From contig CAYQUX010000010.1 of assembly GCA_964420995.1 (NCBI GenBank), positions 78,766 to 142,765 on the forward strand: a stretch of DNA of 64,000 bases, in the 5' to 3' direction. Both the position numbers and the translations under genes were made by a program. The notes under the pieces were generated by a model. It was given only the letters and a program-made list of their open reading frames with translations. It searched no databases and was not told the origin of the DNA. The DNA is from Leptolinea sp964420995. GTDB lineage: Bacteria > Chloroflexota > Anaerolineae > Anaerolineales > Anaerolineaceae. This document shows, piece by piece, positions 25,782 to 34,520 of this stretch. Every line of letters starts with the position of its first letter. Position 1 is the first letter of the stretch.

Positions 25782-27257
25782 TCACCCGCATGGAATTATG
25801 TGTTCAATTTCCATCAAAAATTGTTGGTATTCCTCCATGTAGCGATAATGGTTTTCCACATTCGGAAGCACATCCTCACCTTCAATGGGGAATTTAAGTA
25901 CATCATCCAGTGAATCAAGGTAACCCAGTGCGTTTAATCCAAAGATTGCTCCTCCGCGTGCAGAACCTTCATTTGATTTCGATACAACCAACGGCTGGCC
26001 AAATACATCCGCGGCAATTTGTTTCCACAAAACAGACGCGGCCAATCCTCCCGTCACACGTATCTCCTGAATGGGCGTCTCGTGCACCGATTGGATCGTT
26101 TCGATGATCCGAAATATGGAAAAGGTGATTCCTTCCAATACTGCCCGGGTCATATGTCCCCGGCCATGGAGAATATCCAGACCATGGAAGCCGCCCCGCG
26201 TTTCAGCCCGCCATGCCGGGCATTGTTCTCCGGCAAGATAAGGTATGAAGATCAAACCTTCCGAGCCGGGAGGAATACTCAGCGCCTGTTTTTCCAATTC
26301 GATAAATACATCCATTTCTGCTGATACTAGGAACTGGTTTTTAAACCAGTCATAGATCATTCCGCCGCTGCTTGACATCCCGCCGGTCACCAGGTGGGTT
26401 TCATCCAGAACGTAGGTCCAGAGTTGCTGCTTATCATCCGGCCTCGCGCGGTCGACCATCTTCCTTGCCGCAGTACTCGTCCCAACATTTACAACCAGTG
26501 TTCCCGGATCCATTGCCCCAACACCCAGACTGGATAGCGGCGCGTCGCCCGCCCCCAAAACCAGTGATGTTCCAACCGGTATTCCGGTTTTTCGCAGGTA
26601 TTCTGAATCCTGCAGGGTTATGGTCGCACGTGTAGAATCGATCTCAGGCAGGTTTTCCGATGCTATTCCTGCCAGTGATAACGCATCAGAGTTCCAGTGA
26701 TGTTCACGGATATCCATCAAACCTGTTGAGGACGCCATCGACCAATCTGTGATGAATTGTCCGGTTAGATGAAATATGAGATAGTCTTTCACGCTGATAA
26801 AACGGGTATCAGGTTGTGTCAGATGATTCTCCACCATCCAGCGAATCTTCGACAATGGATAGATGGCTTCCAGCGGGCAACAGGTTTTTCTATAGACCTG
26901 ATCGGCACGGGGATCCTTTTTTATAAGCTCTGAAAATCGTCTGCTTCGTGTGTCACTCCAGGTTATGACCCGCGTCACCGGTTGTCCATGCCCATTCACC
27001 GCCAGGATACTGGCCATCTGGCAGCTTAAGACCACACCCAGCAGATCATTTCCTTCACACAATGGGATAATCTCTGAAATTGCCTCAGCTGTACATGTCA
27101 GGACGGTTTCCGGCTCCTGTTCATTCCAACCGCTTTGAGGAATAATCAATGGGTATGGTCGACGTGCCAGACCTACAATTCTCATAGCCGCGTCGAAGAG
27201 AACGGCTTTTACCGCGCTGGTTCCGAGATCAACAGAGAGGATAACTTTACTTCCCAT
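25782..27257 (-). CDS. FGGY-family carbohydrate kinase, gluconokinase/xylulokinase-like
   Basis: The 491-residue kinase has LSVDLGTSAVKAVLFD at the N-terminus, VLSCQMASILAVN, LVLGAGDAPLSSLGVGA in the centre and IQEIRVTGGLAASVLWKQIAADV near the end. The motif set resembles GntK-type FGGY gluconokinases. ATG 27257 overlaps the end of the upstream royal-jelly-like gene by 11 bases, indicating coupling; an ATG at 27281 is possible. It is the second FGGY kinase of the regulon and probably has a different substrate from the first. Confidence 0.86.
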   Translation of the reverse strand: MGSKVILSVDLGTSAVKAVLFDAAMRIVGLARRPYPLIIPQSGWNEQEPETVLTCTAEAISEIIPLCEGNDLLGVVLSCQMASILAVNGHGQPVTRVITWSDTRSRRFSELIKKDPRADQVYRKTCCPLEAIYPLSKIRWMVENHLTQPDTRFISVKDYLIFHLTGQFITDWSMASSTGLMDIREHHWNSDALSLAGIASENLPEIDSTRATITLQDSEYLRKTGIPVGTSLVLGAGDAPLSSLGVGAMDPGTLVVNVGTSTAARKMVDRARPDDKQQLWTYVLDETHLVTGGMSSSGGMIYDWFKNQFLVSAEMDVFIELEKQALSIPPGSEGLIFIPYLAGEQCPAWRAETRGGFHGLDILHGRGHMTRAVLEGITFSIFRIIETIQSVHETPIQEIRVTGGLAASVLWKQIAADVFGQPLVVSKSNEGSARGGAIFGLNALGYLDSLDDVLKFPIEGEDVLPNVENHYRYMEEYQQFLMEIEHIIPCG

Positions 27258-28389
27258 ACAGGTACGACTTGATCCCTTCACCCAGGAAAGCTTTCCAGAC
27301 GATCAGATTGTACGGGTTATCCCATTCCAATTGATCGCGAAACAACTCATGAAGTCTATTGTTATTGAAGATCAGATTTCCTTTGTTATCGAAGGTCATC
27401 CCGTCCACCCAGATCATGCGTTCGTCTGAGATGATCGGTTTAAAGGTTTGATTGACCGGGTCGAAAACGCCGATTCCCTGCCCTTCAAGCATGGTGTAAT
27501 AGATCAAACCCTGGTTATCGGCTCCCAGGCCATCCGAGTTGGTACCTTTATCTCCCAGATCAACCACTGCTTTTTCTATTACCTCTTCAGGCGTTGAAAG
27601 ATCACGCAGCAAAGCGGTATCCACACAATACATATGCCGGGCAGTCAGCGCACACCAGTACAGGGTTGATCGATCCGCTGAAAGGGCGATTCCATCCGCG
27701 CCTGTCCGCATGGGTGTATCCGGCCATATAGACTTTCCGGCAATCTTGAACCAGTAACCTGGAACATCCTGGGTGCTGATGTGCTGGTGCAATACCCTGC
27801 GTAATTGCCGGGTCTTCATGTTATAGACAATTAGTCCGCCTTGCAGAGGATCTGTATATATCCCAGAATCAGCGATATACACAAACCCATTCCTATTATC
27901 AACAACCAGGTCATTTAGAAATGAAGCGGAAAATGAAGCAATCTCATGAGGAATCGGAATGATATCAACCAGAGTATTTTTTTCAATATCCCAGCAGACG
28001 ATCTTTTGCATTCCCTCTGTGCATGGACTGCCTTCGACATGTCCCTGATCAAGCCACCAGATACGACCCAATTCATCGATCTCCCAACCCAGAACTGATT
28101 GCAATGCATTCGGATTACCGATTTCATTCATGGCTTCGTTCGGATATGGTTCCAGTATCGGTTTTCCATCCACGAGTACAATCTTGTTGAAGGTTGCAGG
28201 GATTCCATGCGCCCAGCGGGGAACTGAGAGGTAGTAATTCCCCTGTTCATCTGTTTTGAAACCGGCTGGCATGGCACCTTTCCAGTATTGATTTTTCTCA
28301 AACTCTTCTTTTTTCGCAGTATTGGAGAACAGCCAATCCAGATGGCTCCAGTGAAAAAGTATTTCATACGGAATGGATTCTTGTGACAT
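27247..28389 (-). CDS. Major royal jelly/yellow-family beta-propeller protein
   Basis: The 380-residue protein has the bacterial royal-jelly signature order: PRWAHGIPATFNKI, VLGWEIDELGRIWWLDQGH, FLNDLVVD and YIADSG, GGLIVYNMKTRQLRRVL, and TGADGIALSADRSTLYWCALT. No signal peptide is visible, so it is cytoplasmic. The fold is a six-bladed propeller related to SMP-30/gluconolactonase, and its place next to a gluconokinase-like gene supports a lactonase-like role, which is inference. Confidence 0.82.
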   Translation of the reverse strand: MSQESIPYEILFHWSHLDWLFSNTAKKEEFEKNQYWKGAMPAGFKTDEQGNYYLSVPRWAHGIPATFNKIVLVDGKPILEPYPNEAMNEIGNPNALQSVLGWEIDELGRIWWLDQGHVEGSPCTEGMQKIVCWDIEKNTLVDIIPIPHEIASFSASFLNDLVVDNRNGFVYIADSGIYTDPLQGGLIVYNMKTRQLRRVLHQHISTQDVPGYWFKIAGKSIWPDTPMRTGADGIALSADRSTLYWCALTARHMYCVDTALLRDLSTPEEVIEKAVVDLGDKGTNSDGLGADNQGLIYYTMLEGQGIGVFDPVNQTFKPIISDERMIWVDGMTFDNKGNLIFNNNRLHELFRDQLEWDNPYNLIVWKAFLGEGIKSYLYGK

Positions 28390-28507
28390 AGTCTCTCCTG
28401 ATTAAGAAATACTCAACCCACAGTCACTGGCATAATGCCAGTACTGTTTTTTTAAGCTGGATAGTAGACTGTACCCAGCTCCGAATTCTTTTTTAGCCTT
28501 TCTCTTT

Positions 28508-29617
28508 TTAACTCTTTCCGTTACTCAAAGACTTTTCGCTTTGCACATCAAACAAGAGGATATGGTCCGGATCGAATCCCAGCCAGATTTTCTCTTTTGG
28601 TGATATCTGAAAATCAGGTGAAGAAACCACCTGGAATCGTATATCGTTCAATTTCGCGGAGATATTCTTTGAATCACCGGTAGGTTCCACTACGAAGACT
28701 TCCGCCGGGATGACATGGTGGGTATCTTTTTTCAGGCTGATATTTACATAAAATGGTCGAATTCCCAGAACCAGTTTTTCGGGTAATTTGCCTTCCGCAG
28801 CCAGGTGTTTAAATTTATCCGGTAGGGGAATTACCAGTTCGTGATGTACCAGAACTTCTTGCCCGTTTTCAGTGCGGTGTACACAATCCAGAAAGTTCAT
28901 GGCGGGTTCGCCCACAAATCCGGCAACAAACAGGTTTGCCGGCTTGTTATAAATTTCTTCCGGTGTTCCAGTTTGTACCAACAATCCATCTCGCATGACC
29001 GTGATACGGTCCGCCATCGCCATGGCTTCTTCCTGATCATGAGTCACATAGATCATCGTATGATTCAATTCAATGTGCAATCGCTTCAAATAGGCACGCA
29101 TGCGGCTGCGTTGACGAGTGTCGAGGTGAGATATGGGTTCATCCAGTACAAACACATTGGGTTTACGTGTCAGCGCGCGTGCCAGACCAACCTTTTGTGC
29201 CTGTCCTGAACTCATACCCGCGGGCATATGATCCAGCAGGTCAGTGATTTCAAGGATTTCTGCGATGTTTTTAACGCGTTTGTCAATATCAGCCTGTTTC
29301 CATCCCGCTGCACGCAGAGGAAATGCCAGGTTTTCATAGGTGTTCAGGGTGGGGTATAACGCATAGGTTTCAAACGCCATGGCTACACCCCGATCTTTGG
29401 GGCTGACATCATTAACCAATCTCTGGTTAAAGAATAGTTTGCCAGCCGAGATCTCTTCCAGTCCAGCGATAATGCGCATGGTGGAGGATTTACCACATCC
29501 AGATGGGCCTAGAAATGCCATAAATTCACCATCGGCAATGTCGAGGTCTATTCCCTTTACCGCATGTACGGATTTGCCGTACCATTTCTCCAGTTTTTCC
29601 AGTTTAATGGATGACAT
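28508..29617 (-). CDS. Sugar ABC transporter ATPase 2 (UgpC/MalK type)
   Basis: The 369-residue ATPase has Walker A GPSGCGKSSTMR, the ABC signature as MSSGQAQKVGLARAL (MSSGQ instead of LSGGQ), Walker B NVFVLDEPISHLD and the switch VTHDQEEAMA. A C-terminal OB/TOBE-like domain of about 120 residues follows. AAGGAG 6 bases before ATG 29617 sets the start. It pairs with a second, different ATPase 10 bases upstream; the altered signature suggests that the two ATPases are asymmetric partners. Confidence 0.9.
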   Translation of the reverse strand: MSSIKLEKLEKWYGKSVHAVKGIDLDIADGEFMAFLGPSGCGKSSTMRIIAGLEEISAGKLFFNQRLVNDVSPKDRGVAMAFETYALYPTLNTYENLAFPLRAAGWKQADIDKRVKNIAEILEITDLLDHMPAGMSSGQAQKVGLARALTRKPNVFVLDEPISHLDTRQRSRMRAYLKRLHIELNHTMIYVTHDQEEAMAMADRITVMRDGLLVQTGTPEEIYNKPANLFVAGFVGEPAMNFLDCVHRTENGQEVLVHHELVIPLPDKFKHLAAEGKLPEKLVLGIRPFYVNISLKKDTHHVIPAEVFVVEPTGDSKNISAKLNDIRFQVVSSPDFQISPKEKIWLGFDPDHILLFDVQSEKSLSNGKS

Positions 29618-29627
29618 CGCCCGCTCC

Positions 29628-30743
29628 TTATTGTCCTTTTTTGAAATCGATGGGGTGGGAAATGGCCTCTCCATCCGGGACATACAAATGGATATTTTTA
29701 TCGGATAAATCCAGGAAAATTGTTTCGTGGATGTTGATATTCATATCCGGTGATACGATGGATTGCACCAATCCAGCGTCTTTCAACTGGCAGGTGACAA
29801 TATTTCGGTAGCCAAAGGTCTCTACTACATACACCTCTGCTGGAACATTATATTTTTCAGATGGTTTGCAGGAGATGGGAATCTCACTTGCCCGGAATCC
29901 TATGCGAACCTTGCCATTCCTTGATTTTTGGCGGATTTTTTCCGCAGTAGGCGTACTTACTGGTATGTGTATTTCTTTTAATTCGATGAAATATTTTCCC
30001 AATTCTTCTTTTAGTATTCCATCCAGGAAGCTCATGGACGGATCCCCAAGGAAGGAGGCGACAAACTCACCATTTGGTTGGTGATAAACCTCATCCGGCG
30101 TGCCGATCTGCATGGATTTACCTTTATTCAAGACGACGATTCGATCGGAAAGAGCCATGGCTTCTCTGTAATCGTGCGTCACGTAAACAACGGTGGCACC
30201 TCTCTCACTGCACATGGCTTTAATTTCGCCGCGCATGTGGTGCCGCAGTTTGGCATCCAGGTGGGAAATGGGCTCATCCAGAAGATAAACATCTGCTTCC
30301 CTGATCATGGCACGCCCCAGGGCAACCCGTTGACGCTGTCCTCCGCTCAGAAAACCCGGCCGACGGTCAAGAAGGTCTGTGATCTGTAATGTTTCTGCCA
30401 TTTTGTGTATGCGTTTGTCCACCTCTGCGTCCGCCATTTTCTTTGAACGCAAAGGAAAAGCCATATTCTCTTTAACCGTCATATGGGAATATAAGGCATA
30501 GTTTTCAAAGACCATTGACATATTGCGATTCTCGGGCGGTACATTTTTCAGTGAATGGCCGTTGAATCGAATCTCTCCATGAGTCGGTTGAATGATCCCC
30601 GCAATGAGCCGAAGGGTTGTAGACTTTCCGGCACCGGCAGGGCCAAAGATCACCATGAATTCCTGGTCCCTTAATTCCAGTGACAGTCTGTCAACTGCCA
30701 TTGTTTTATCAAATCTACGTGAAATGCTGTCCAATTCAAGCAT
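29628..30743 (-). CDS. Sugar ABC transporter ATPase 1 (UgpC/MalK type)
   Basis: The 371-residue ATPase has Walker A GPAGAGKSTTLR, a canonical signature FLSGGQRQRVALGRAM, Walker B DVYLLDEPISHLD and VTHDYREAMALS, followed by a TOBE-like regulatory domain. The start ATG 30743 has AAGGA 8 bases upstream. It lies directly after the 66-residue membrane protein and before the second ATPase. Together they suggest a heterodimeric ATPase unit serving one permease pair. Confidence 0.92.
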   Translation of the reverse strand: MLELDSISRRFDKTMAVDRLSLELRDQEFMVIFGPAGAGKSTTLRLIAGIIQPTHGEIRFNGHSLKNVPPENRNMSMVFENYALYSHMTVKENMAFPLRSKKMADAEVDKRIHKMAETLQITDLLDRRPGFLSGGQRQRVALGRAMIREADVYLLDEPISHLDAKLRHHMRGEIKAMCSERGATVVYVTHDYREAMALSDRIVVLNKGKSMQIGTPDEVYHQPNGEFVASFLGDPSMSFLDGILKEELGKYFIELKEIHIPVSTPTAEKIRQKSRNGKVRIGFRASEIPISCKPSEKYNVPAEVYVVETFGYRNIVTCQLKDAGLVQSIVSPDMNINIHETIFLDLSDKNIHLYVPDGEAISHPIDFKKGQ

Positions 30744-30754
30744 GGGATTGTTCC

Positions 30755-30955
30755 TTAAAGTTCTTCTTTTTCTTTTTCGCGGAGCATGCTGCGAATTCCG
30801 GCATACAGGTACAACCCTCCACATATCGCGGAGATTACAACGCCTGTCCATACACAGCCAATATAGGGATCAAGAAATTTAAGCCATACCAGACCAATGA
30901 AGATGAAGATCATGAAGCCCCACCATGCGCGGTCCCATAATTTTGATAATGACAT
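30755..30955 (-). CDS. Small two-helix membrane protein of the ABC operon
   Basis: This 66-residue protein has two predicted transmembrane helices (about residues 12-28 and 34-53) and a charged C-terminal tail REKEKEEL. It sits between the permease and ATPase genes with about 11-bp gaps on each side. A small integral membrane protein also occurs among the genes of the rhizobial glpVSTPQU glycerol transporter, which likewise has two ATPases; homology to that protein is not evident here. Function unknown, probably an accessory subunit. Confidence 0.75.
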   Translation of the reverse strand: MSLSKLWDRAWWGFMIFIFIGLVWLKFLDPYIGCVWTGVVISAICGGLYLYAGIRSMLREKEKEEL

Positions 30956-30966
30956 GGTATCCTCCT

Positions 30967-31827
30967 CTACCCTCTCACCGCGCCGAATGTCAGGCCGCGC
31001 ACGATATAACGCTGCAAGGCGAGCGCGAATGCCATCATTGGCACAACGCAGACAGTTGCCGCTGCCGATAACGGTCCCCAGAGAATGCCGCGTTCCGTCC
31101 AGAAGCCGTTTACGCCCACAGTGATGGTCATGGCTTCACTGCGTGTCAGAATGAAGGCAAAAAGAAATTCATTCCAGCTAAACAGCAGGCAAAATATAGC
31201 CGTAACCGCAATTCCCGGGGCAGCCAGCGGGAAAACAATCTTCCAGAGGACTTCCCAGCGGGTATAGCCATCCAACCTGGCAGAGTCTTCCAGTTCAATC
31301 GGTATATCCTGAAAGAAGGAGACAAGCAGCCAGATGGCAAAAGGCAGGTTAAATATTGAATAACAGACCACAAGTGTACCCAGTTGATCCAATCCAAGTT
31401 GAAAAAATTTACCAAACCCAGTCGCGCCAATTTCCTTAAAGATTAGGAAGTAGGGTAGAACTACGGCGATGGCAGGCATCATTTTTGTGGTGAGGATGAA
31501 GAACATCATATTGCCGCCGCCAACGTTATAGCGGGCAAACGCGTAGGATGCCAGTGTTCCTACCCCAACCACGATCAATGTCGAGAATAGCGTCACGACC
31601 AGCGTGTTCTTAATGAAATGCCCGAAGTTGGCCACTTCAAATGCGTATTTGTAATGTTCCAGCGTGGGAACAAAGGTCCACCGCGGAGGCGTATTTAAAA
31701 TATCAAGGGATGGTTTAAATGATGTGGTAATCATCATATATATGGGGAAAAGGAACAGAATTAATACGGCAACCACAATGGCAAACCTGACGACATCCAT
31801 TCCCCGGACTTTATTGTTTTGAATCAT
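30967..31827 (-). CDS. Carbohydrate ABC transporter permease (MalG/UgpE type)
   Basis: The 286-residue protein has six transmembrane helices and the EAA loop (ELEDSARLDGYTRWEVLWKI ... P) that contacts the ATPase. The early helix followed by FKPSLDILNTPPRW is typical of the MalG-like subunit. It follows the partner permease by 10 bases. It should form the translocation pore with that subunit. Confidence 0.92.
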   Translation of the reverse strand: MIQNNKVRGMDVVRFAIVVAVLILFLFPIYMMITTSFKPSLDILNTPPRWTFVPTLEHYKYAFEVANFGHFIKNTLVVTLFSTLIVVGVGTLASYAFARYNVGGGNMMFFILTTKMMPAIAVVLPYFLIFKEIGATGFGKFFQLGLDQLGTLVVCYSIFNLPFAIWLLVSFFQDIPIELEDSARLDGYTRWEVLWKIVFPLAAPGIAVTAIFCLLFSWNEFLFAFILTRSEAMTITVGVNGFWTERGILWGPLSAAATVCVVPMMAFALALQRYIVRGLTFGAVRG

Positions 31828-31837
31828 GGCAATCTCC

Positions 31838-32776
31838 TTAGTCTCCGCGGGTTCGTTCAGCCTGAGATTTCATCATGGGGCGCAAGACCACACCCGAAAA
31901 GACGACAACGGCAAAGAGAACAAGCAGCGCCATGGCACTGGCCTGATCCAGCCGGAAATATTTCAATCCCAACCTGTAGAGATAATAGGTGACTGTCTCC
32001 GTGGCTACACCCGGGCCGCCGCGGGTTAACGTGATGACGGCATCATATAATTTAATAGAGTCAATGGTTCTCAAAATAAAGACAAGTGTTAATACAGGTG
32101 TAAGCATCGGGAAAGTGAGACGCCGTAAAACCATCCAAATTGAGGCTCCATCCAACTCCGCAGCCTCAAATGGTTCACGGGGTAATGATTGCAGACCTGC
32201 CAGTACAATGAGCATTACATATGGGGTCCACATCCAAACGTCAAAAAGGATGATACTTGGCATAGCCCAGTTTGGATCTCCCAGCCAGTTGGGAGCCGTC
32301 CACCCGGGCACCTGATTAAACAACCAGGTATACACACCGAAATCAGGATCATACAGGTAACGCCAGACCAATCCGACCGCCGCCGGGGCGGATGCCATGG
32401 GTAAAAGGAATAAAGCCCGGATAATGCCTTTAAACCATTTCAACTGGTTTATCAGGAAGGCCAGTACGATTCCAAGTACCATTTCAAGACCGACAGTAAA
32501 AATCGTAAATTCCAGAGTTCTGCCGGTGGCACTCCAGAAGTCTTCATTATTTAATGCATCCCGAAAGTTATCCAGTCCAACCCATCCCTGAATACCGCCT
32601 GCGGTCAAGTCGGCATAATGGAACGATAGGTAAATGGCATAGAACAACGGAACCAGACCAAAAAAGATAAGAACAACCATGGCAGGTGATACCAGGATCA
32701 TCGAATACCATTTATCTGAGAACCTGTTCTTTTTGTAGTTATGAGTTGGGGTAGTAGTAATTTCAACATCACTCAT
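31838..32776 (-). CDS. Carbohydrate ABC transporter permease (MalF/UgpA type)
   Basis: The 312-residue subunit has a cytoplasmic N-terminus, six helices and the EAA loop EAAELDGASIWMVLRRLTFPML. It is the MalF-like partner of the following permease. Its start lies 26 bases below a very stable hairpin that separates it from the binding-protein gene. Confidence 0.92.
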   Translation of the reverse strand: MSDVEITTTPTHNYKKNRFSDKWYSMILVSPAMVVLIFFGLVPLFYAIYLSFHYADLTAGGIQGWVGLDNFRDALNNEDFWSATGRTLEFTIFTVGLEMVLGIVLAFLINQLKWFKGIIRALFLLPMASAPAAVGLVWRYLYDPDFGVYTWLFNQVPGWTAPNWLGDPNWAMPSIILFDVWMWTPYVMLIVLAGLQSLPREPFEAAELDGASIWMVLRRLTFPMLTPVLTLVFILRTIDSIKLYDAVITLTRGGPGVATETVTYYLYRLGLKYFRLDQASAMALLVLFAVVVFSGVVLRPMMKSQAERTRGD

Positions 32777-32801
32777 CGATACCTTCTCCTTATTCTTTCA
32801 A

Positions 32802-32839
32802 ATTGGGGTACAAGTATTTGCATACTCGTACCCCAATTC
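32802..32839 (-). other. Stable intercistronic hairpin between binding protein and permease
   Basis: AATTGGGGTAC and GTACCCCAATT form an 11-bp stem, extended past a one-base mismatch by AGTAT/ATACT with a TTGC loop. No T-run follows on the minus strand, so it probably protects the binding-protein mRNA or causes partial read-through. Confidence 0.65.
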
Positions 32840-32858
32840 CTGGTTCTAACGTGTTACG

Positions 32859-34340
32859 TTATTTTTTAAGACGAACCTGCAGACTCCTATCGAATTTGAA
32901 GGAGCAATCTGCTTTTGGATCTGGTAATGTGATTCCATCCAACTTGACTTCGCATGCCTTGTTACCACACAGTTTGGTGATCGCCTTGGCATACCCATCC
33001 ATGGCTTCCTGTGGTGTTTTCTGCTTGGTTACTGCGGCAGACAGCCATTGCGGGGCTTCTTCATAGATCTTTCCAACCTGGGGAACATAGATCATGTTGG
33101 TGTGCCAGCATTTATCAGCCCAATCATTGATCTGTTTCACTACGGGGAAGTGACCGGCGGTTTCCCGATTCTTGGTATAGAAATCTTTGTCGGTCATGAT
33201 GCTGTCGCGAATGGCACTGCCACCACCCTGTGCGAAGGAAAGCTGAGCTTCCTTGCTGGTAATGAATTTCATGAATTGCCAGGCCATATCAGGGTTCTTG
33301 GAAGCTTTGGGAACGCCAATGTTGAAGGCACCAGCCCAAACACGACCACCACTGGGATTCGGTGCGGCACAGACCTCTGAACCTGGAATCTGTTTTTCGG
33401 TTTTGACAGCATTGGCCCACTGATCCAGATAGAAGGGGCCGGTCATGGCGATCAAACCCGAATTCAACTGGCTGACAACGAAGTCGTAGGAACCGGTTAA
33501 TGATCCAGGGGGTGCATAGGGAACCAGTTTCTCAACATCATAAGTCAGGGCTTTTACATAGGCAGCATCATCAACCCCGGGAGTTCCATCTTTATTGATG
33601 ACATCACCGCCCATACCCCAGGCAATCATGTTGACTTCATCGAACAGGTTGGTGAAACGACCGGACATGGTGCCGATACCAAACATATCCTTATCCAGCT
33701 TCTGGCCTTTCAATGTGTCTCCAGCCTTGCGGGTGAAGAATTGGGCAATATCAGCCATCTGGTCATAGGTGGTCGGTATATCCAGCTTGTAACCATATTT
33801 CTTTTCAAAGTTGGCCATTTCGGTGGGATCTTCGAATAGATCGCAGCGATAGAACATACCCTGGGTATAGGTGTAATACGGGAGGCCATAGGTCTTTCCA
33901 CCCCAACCACCGCCGGTTTTTACCAGAATCGGAGTAATATCGCCGAAATCCAGTTCTTTAGGGTCTTCCTTTGCGATATAATCATCAAGAGGAAGAAGAT
34001 ACCCGTTATTGGCCCACTCTGCCTTCCAGGACACGTTCCAGGTTATGACGTCATAGGCGCCAGTACCGCCTACCATATCGAGGACTTCTTTCTCATACAT
34101 CGTCGGGAGATCCATCTTGACGATGTTTACTTTATAACCTGTTTTCTTCTCGAAATCTTTGGCCACATTCTCAGCCCAGTCTGTATAGAAACCTGCGATC
34201 GTTGCCCAGGTGATCTGCTTTTCAGCAGCAACCGGAGCAACCGGCGCAGCGGCCTGAACTGCTGAAGCAGGCGCGAAGGCGGTGAATAGTACTGAGAACA
34301 CCATCAACACCGAGAATACTACTGAAAGCCTACTTTTCAT
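32859..34340 (-). CDS. Extracellular sugar-binding protein of ABC transporter
   Basis: The 493-residue family 1 solute-binding protein starts with a Sec signal peptide (MKSRLSVVFSVLMVFSVLF ... ASAVQAAA) and then an Ala/Pro linker. The mature part has the usual ITWATIAGFYTDWAENVAKDFEKKTGY and late WQFMKFITSKEAQ segments. AAGGAG 8 bases before ATG 34340 sets the start. Four Cys near the end may form disulfides. It is the first structural gene after iclR and defines the substrate of the transporter. Confidence 0.9.
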   Translation of the reverse strand: MKSRLSVVFSVLMVFSVLFTAFAPASAVQAAAPVAPVAAEKQITWATIAGFYTDWAENVAKDFEKKTGYKVNIVKMDLPTMYEKEVLDMVGGTGAYDVITWNVSWKAEWANNGYLLPLDDYIAKEDPKELDFGDITPILVKTGGGWGGKTYGLPYYTYTQGMFYRCDLFEDPTEMANFEKKYGYKLDIPTTYDQMADIAQFFTRKAGDTLKGQKLDKDMFGIGTMSGRFTNLFDEVNMIAWGMGGDVINKDGTPGVDDAAYVKALTYDVEKLVPYAPPGSLTGSYDFVVSQLNSGLIAMTGPFYLDQWANAVKTEKQIPGSEVCAAPNPSGGRVWAGAFNIGVPKASKNPDMAWQFMKFITSKEAQLSFAQGGGSAIRDSIMTDKDFYTKNRETAGHFPVVKQINDWADKCWHTNMIYVPQVGKIYEEAPQWLSAAVTKQKTPQEAMDGYAKAITKLCGNKACEVKLDGITLPDPKADCSFKFDRSLQVRLKK

Positions 34341-34520
34341 CTTATGATTCTCCTTGTCATTTTTTTTGATTTTTTCCACTAACTTTCTGCCTTACTCATC
34401 CTTCTTATCTTATCGTATACTCCACCTCCAAGCGCTCACTCATGAGCAGGACTTTCCCGGAAATGGCGCCCCTGGTCAAAGAAATGGATAATTTCTTTTC
34501 TCGCGACCAGATCGCCGAAC

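Noticed and set aside
28420..28460. ACTGGCATAATGCCAGT palindrome followed by T7 as a terminator
   Set aside because: The T-run follows on the plus strand, but both flanking genes are on the minus strand, so no plus transcript is expected to end there; it could be an operator, which I cannot support further.
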